A DNA stretch of 43,103 nt, taken from positions 1 to 43,103 of the forward strand of contig USGT01000009.1 of NCBI GenBank assembly GCA_900554335.1. The letters run 5' to 3'. Below, piece after piece: positions 41,334 to 43,103 of the stretch. This DNA is from an uncultured Oscillospiraceae bacterium (GTDB lineage: Bacteria; Bacillota; Clostridia; Oscillospirales; Acutalibacteraceae). The notes beneath the pieces were generated by a model. That model was not told the DNA's origin. It saw nothing but the letters and a program-made list of their open reading frames with translations, and did not search any database. Each line of letters opens with the position of its first letter. Positions within the stretch are counted from its first letter, which is position 1. The translations under genes and the position numbers were made by a program.

Positions 41334-42165
41334 AAATGCGGGATTTTGTTTTGGGGTGAAGCAAGCAATTTCGCTGGCTAGGAATATGCTTGAAGAAAAA
41401 AATAAAATTTGCATTATGGGTAATATAATTAACAATCCGGGGATTGTTCTTGAGCTTGAAAATAAAGGCGCGAGGACGATTTCTTCGCTTTCTGAGGTTA
41501 AAAAAGGTGAAATTTTAATCATTAGAACTCACGGAGTTAAAAAGGAAATCTTGGAAGAAGCCGAATCACAAGGAATTAATTATATTGATGCTACGTGCAG
41601 ATTTGTGAAAAAAATTCACAAAATAGTAAGCGAAAATGACTGCGAAAATGAATTTTTGCTCACTGCAGGAAGTTTGAATCACCCGGAAGTCATTGGAATT
41701 CGCAGTTATTTTTCAAAAAAAAGTTATGTTTTCAGTAGCCTTGATGAACTTAAAGAAATTTTAAGTGATGAAAAGCTAAATGGTAAAAAAGGTTTTATGG
41801 TATCTCAGACTACTTTTTCATCGGTAGAATGGAAAAAATGTGTAGAATTTGTTCAAAAAAGCTTTACAAACATAAAAATATATGATACTATCTGCAATGT
41901 AACTAGTTTAAGGCAACAGGAAGCAGAAAATTTATCTAAAACTAATGATTTAGTAATAGTAATTGGCGGGCATGCCAGTTCAAACACTTGCAAGCTGCGA
42001 GAAATTTGTTTTAAAAACTCGAGTGTTATTCACATTGAAAATGTGAGCGAGCTTGCCGGATATGACATCAGTAATTTTAAAAATATAGCAATAACCGCAG
42101 GCGCATCTACCCCAAGTGAAGCTTTGGAAGAAGTCAAGCTTTATTTGCAAGGCACTGCGGAATAG
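41314..42165 (+). CDS. ispH: 4-hydroxy-3-methylbut-2-enyl diphosphate reductase
   Basis: 283 residues. It is the last enzyme of the MEP isoprenoid pathway, with a 4Fe-4S cluster. The three cluster cysteines are in NAGFCFGV near residue 12, DATCRFVKKIH near 95 and YDTICNVTSLRQQEA near 192. HPEVIGIR near 125 and GGHASSNT near 220 are present. GTG start with GAGGGA eight bases upstream. Many Clostridia fuse IspH to an S1 domain; here it is free-standing. Between its stop and the peptide genes at 42253 only spacer is seen. Confidence 0.94.
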   Translation: MEISVAKNAGFCFGVKQAISLARNMLEEKNKICIMGNIINNPGIVLELENKGARTISSLSEVKKGEILIIRTHGVKKEILEEAESQGINYIDATCRFVKKIHKIVSENDCENEFLLTAGSLNHPEVIGIRSYFSKKSYVFSSLDELKEILSDEKLNGKKGFMVSQTTFSSVEWKKCVEFVQKSFTNIKIYDTICNVTSLRQQEAENLSKTNDLVIVIGGHASSNTCKLREICFKNSSVIHIENVSELAGYDISNFKNIAITAGASTPSEALEEVKLYLQGTAE

Positions 42166-42252
42166 TTTTAAGGAGTGAAATTAATAGATTTGATAGGCAC
42201 AGTTTTTTAAAACTAGTTACAAACACACGAATTTTAAAAGGAGGGATTTGAA

Positions 42253-42516
42253 ATGAACAAGGAGGAAATCAAAAAACTTGGCAAAAAAGCTGAAGAGAAA
42301 ATTGTCGGTGGTGTGAAATCTTTGAAGGAATTCGTTAAAAAGCCTGGCGCAATATTTATAAAAAAATACGGTGGAATTCCCATTAGACCGCCTGTAAAAC
42401 CAATCGGGCCAGTTAAACCCATAGAGCCGGACAAGCAGCCCGAGCAACCAGCTGAGGCTTTAACTCCTGCAAACCCTGCGCAACCCTTAGAACCAAAAAA
42501 AGAGGAAAATAAATAA
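42253..42516 (+). CDS. GG-leader peptide precursor 1 (YGGxxI family)
   Basis: 87 residues, ATG with AGGAGGG eight bases upstream. Leader MNKEEIKKLGKKAEEKIVGG ends in Gly-Gly at residues 19-20. The following part holds KKYGGIPIRPPVKPI (residues 37-51), the core motif also seen in the next two genes, and then a Pro/Glu/Lys-rich tail. No cysteine and no membrane helix. First of at least four tandem paralogues. Not a known bacteriocin family to my recognition. Confidence 0.7.
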   Translation: MNKEEIKKLGKKAEEKIVGGVKSLKEFVKKPGAIFIKKYGGIPIRPPVKPIGPVKPIEPDKQPEQPAEALTPANPAQPLEPKKEENK

Positions 42517-42545
42517 CTAAAATTAAAAAGAAAGGCGGAATTAAA

Positions 42546-42785
42546 ATGAGTAAAGAAGAAATCAGAGAAGGAATGGAAAATATTTCAGGAGGAACAGATA
42601 CTAAGCAAGGCAAGAAACCCGGAGTGAAATTCCCGGTATTAAAATATGGTGCACCATGCATTAAATTACCAAAGAAACCTACTCATTTAGCATATGGCGG
42701 ACCATGCATTGGAATTCCGGAAGAACCAGTTAAACCAACTGAGCAACCGGATGAACCTCTTCTCCCAGTAGACCCGGAAAAATAA
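42546..42785 (+). CDS. GG-leader peptide precursor 2 with two core motifs
   Basis: 79 residues. Leader MSKEEIREGMENISGG (GG at 15-16). The core is duplicated: KYGAPCIKLPKKP near residues 33-45 and AYGGPCIGIPEEPVKP near 49-64, each with one Cys. A Pro/Glu/Asp-rich tail follows. AAAGGCGG lies about eight bases before the ATG. The DNA at 42689-42704 is identical over 16 bases to that of the next gene's core, which suggests duplication. Confidence 0.72.
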   Translation: MSKEEIREGMENISGGTDTKQGKKPGVKFPVLKYGAPCIKLPKKPTHLAYGGPCIGIPEEPVKPTEQPDEPLLPVDPEK

Positions 42786-42818
42786 CTAGAATAAGTAATC
42801 AGGAGGGTGAAAAATTAA

Positions 42819-43043
42819 ATGAGTAAAGATGGAATTGAGGAGATAAAATCTGAATTCGAGGGGAAAGTTTCCGGCGGGGCAAAAACTCATGAAGAGATTT
42901 CTGAACAATTCAAAGGAAAAATAATAGACACTTTAATGAAACGCCCATCACTTTTGAAAGCATATGGCGGACCACCAATCACGGTTCCGAAGACCAAAAA
43001 TGAACCAGTGTTTTTGCCGAAAAATCCTGAAGAAAATAATTAA
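42819..43043 (+). CDS. GG-leader peptide precursor 3
   Basis: 74 residues. Leader MSKDGIEEIKSEFEGKVSGG (GG at 19-20), a helical charged linker, then core AYGGPPITVPK near residues 48-58 (no Cys) and a short tail. GGAGGGTG is 13-14 bases upstream of the ATG. Same family as its neighbours by leader and core. Confidence 0.72.
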   Translation: MSKDGIEEIKSEFEGKVSGGAKTHEEISEQFKGKIIDTLMKRPSLLKAYGGPPITVPKTKNEPVFLPKNPEENN

Positions 43044-43065
43044 ACTGCAAAAGGAGGGATTTGAA

Positions 43066-43103
43066 ATGAGCGAAAAAGAAATTAAAAAAATTGATGAAAA
43101 AGG
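43066..43103 (+). CDS. GG-leader peptide precursor 4 (5' end only)
   Basis: The window ends 12 codons into this gene (MSEKEIKKIDEK). The 21 bases at 43049-43069, covering ribosome-binding site and start, are identical to 42236-42256 before precursor 1. It is clearly another paralogue; its core lies outside the window. Confidence 0.65.
   Translation, partial: MSEKEIKKIDEK

Noticed and set aside
42172..42252. Frame from an ATT after AAGGAG between ispH and the first peptide gene (about 23 codons)
   Set aside because: Only a non-standard start and no family resemblance; it ends in the next gene's ribosome-binding region and is most likely chance.
42253..43103. Similarity of the YGG core to the YGNGV motif of pediocin-like bacteriocins
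   Set aside because: The conserved Asn-Gly-Val-x-Cys, the disulfide pair and the position right after the GG leader are all missing.

Overview
The window looks like chromosomal DNA of a low-GC, endospore-forming Firmicute of the class Clostridia, possibly an Oscillospirales/Ruminococcaceae-type gut or host-associated bacterium. The evidence is spoIIE, a short spoVM, yabP/yabQ, a PASTA kinase with its PP2C phosphatase, two murA copies, the dapL lysine route, and strong Shine-Dalgarno sequences with many TTG/GTG starts. The genus cannot be fixed from the sequence. No rRNA, tRNA, CRISPR array, IS element or phage module was recognised.

Left accessory part (1-5.2 kb): a small secreted leucine-rich-repeat (BspA-like) protein behind a structured leader, an unrecognised 294-residue protein that may carry a frameshift, and a two-gene minus-strand operon. 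The second gene of that operon carries the Cys-Lys-Ser-Gly-Lys-Asp-Arg-Thr active site of the SopB/IpgD inositol-phosphate phosphatases, which are known as type III effectors of Gram-negative pathogens. Its partner is a lysine-rich helical protein of unknown function. This is the most unexpected content of the window.

Regulatory and sporulation part (5.2-11 kb): an AGCS sodium:amino-acid symporter, spoVM (27 residues), a small membrane protein, an XRE regulator, two small genes including a sigma-region-4-like protein, and spoIIE. spoIIE has a wide-spaced promoter overlapped by a Spo0A-like box. Three copies of a TACAC-N5-GTGTA palindrome surround the XRE gene.

Housekeeping core (11-42 kb): an orphan double-glycine-leader protein and a NUDIX hydrolase; tadA, a CDF metal exporter and a cadherin-like surface protein on the minus strand; mscS; a DUF4364 gene; rlmN-prpC-prkC-murA; a glycosyltransferase and a flippase-like membrane protein on the minus strand; murA2-divIB-PLP enzyme-yabP-yabQ; divIC-S1 protein; and a long run dapF-pyrG-dapL-recA-recX-pgsA-cysS-potABCD, then cmk-plsC-ispH. 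These genes link peptidoglycan precursor supply, division, sporulation, DNA repair, phospholipid synthesis and polyamine uptake. Two of them (PLP enzyme, pgsA) appear to start at AUU/AUC, and potA seems to be coupled to a 16-codon upstream ORF containing a hairpin.

Right edge (42.2 kb to end): a tandem array of at least four small genes encoding peptides with a short charged leader ending in Gly-Gly and, in the three complete ones, a recurring Tyr-Gly-Gly-Pro-x-Ile core in proline-rich tails. This looks like a precursor family for exported or modified peptides. The array runs off the window, so its maturation and export genes are not visible.
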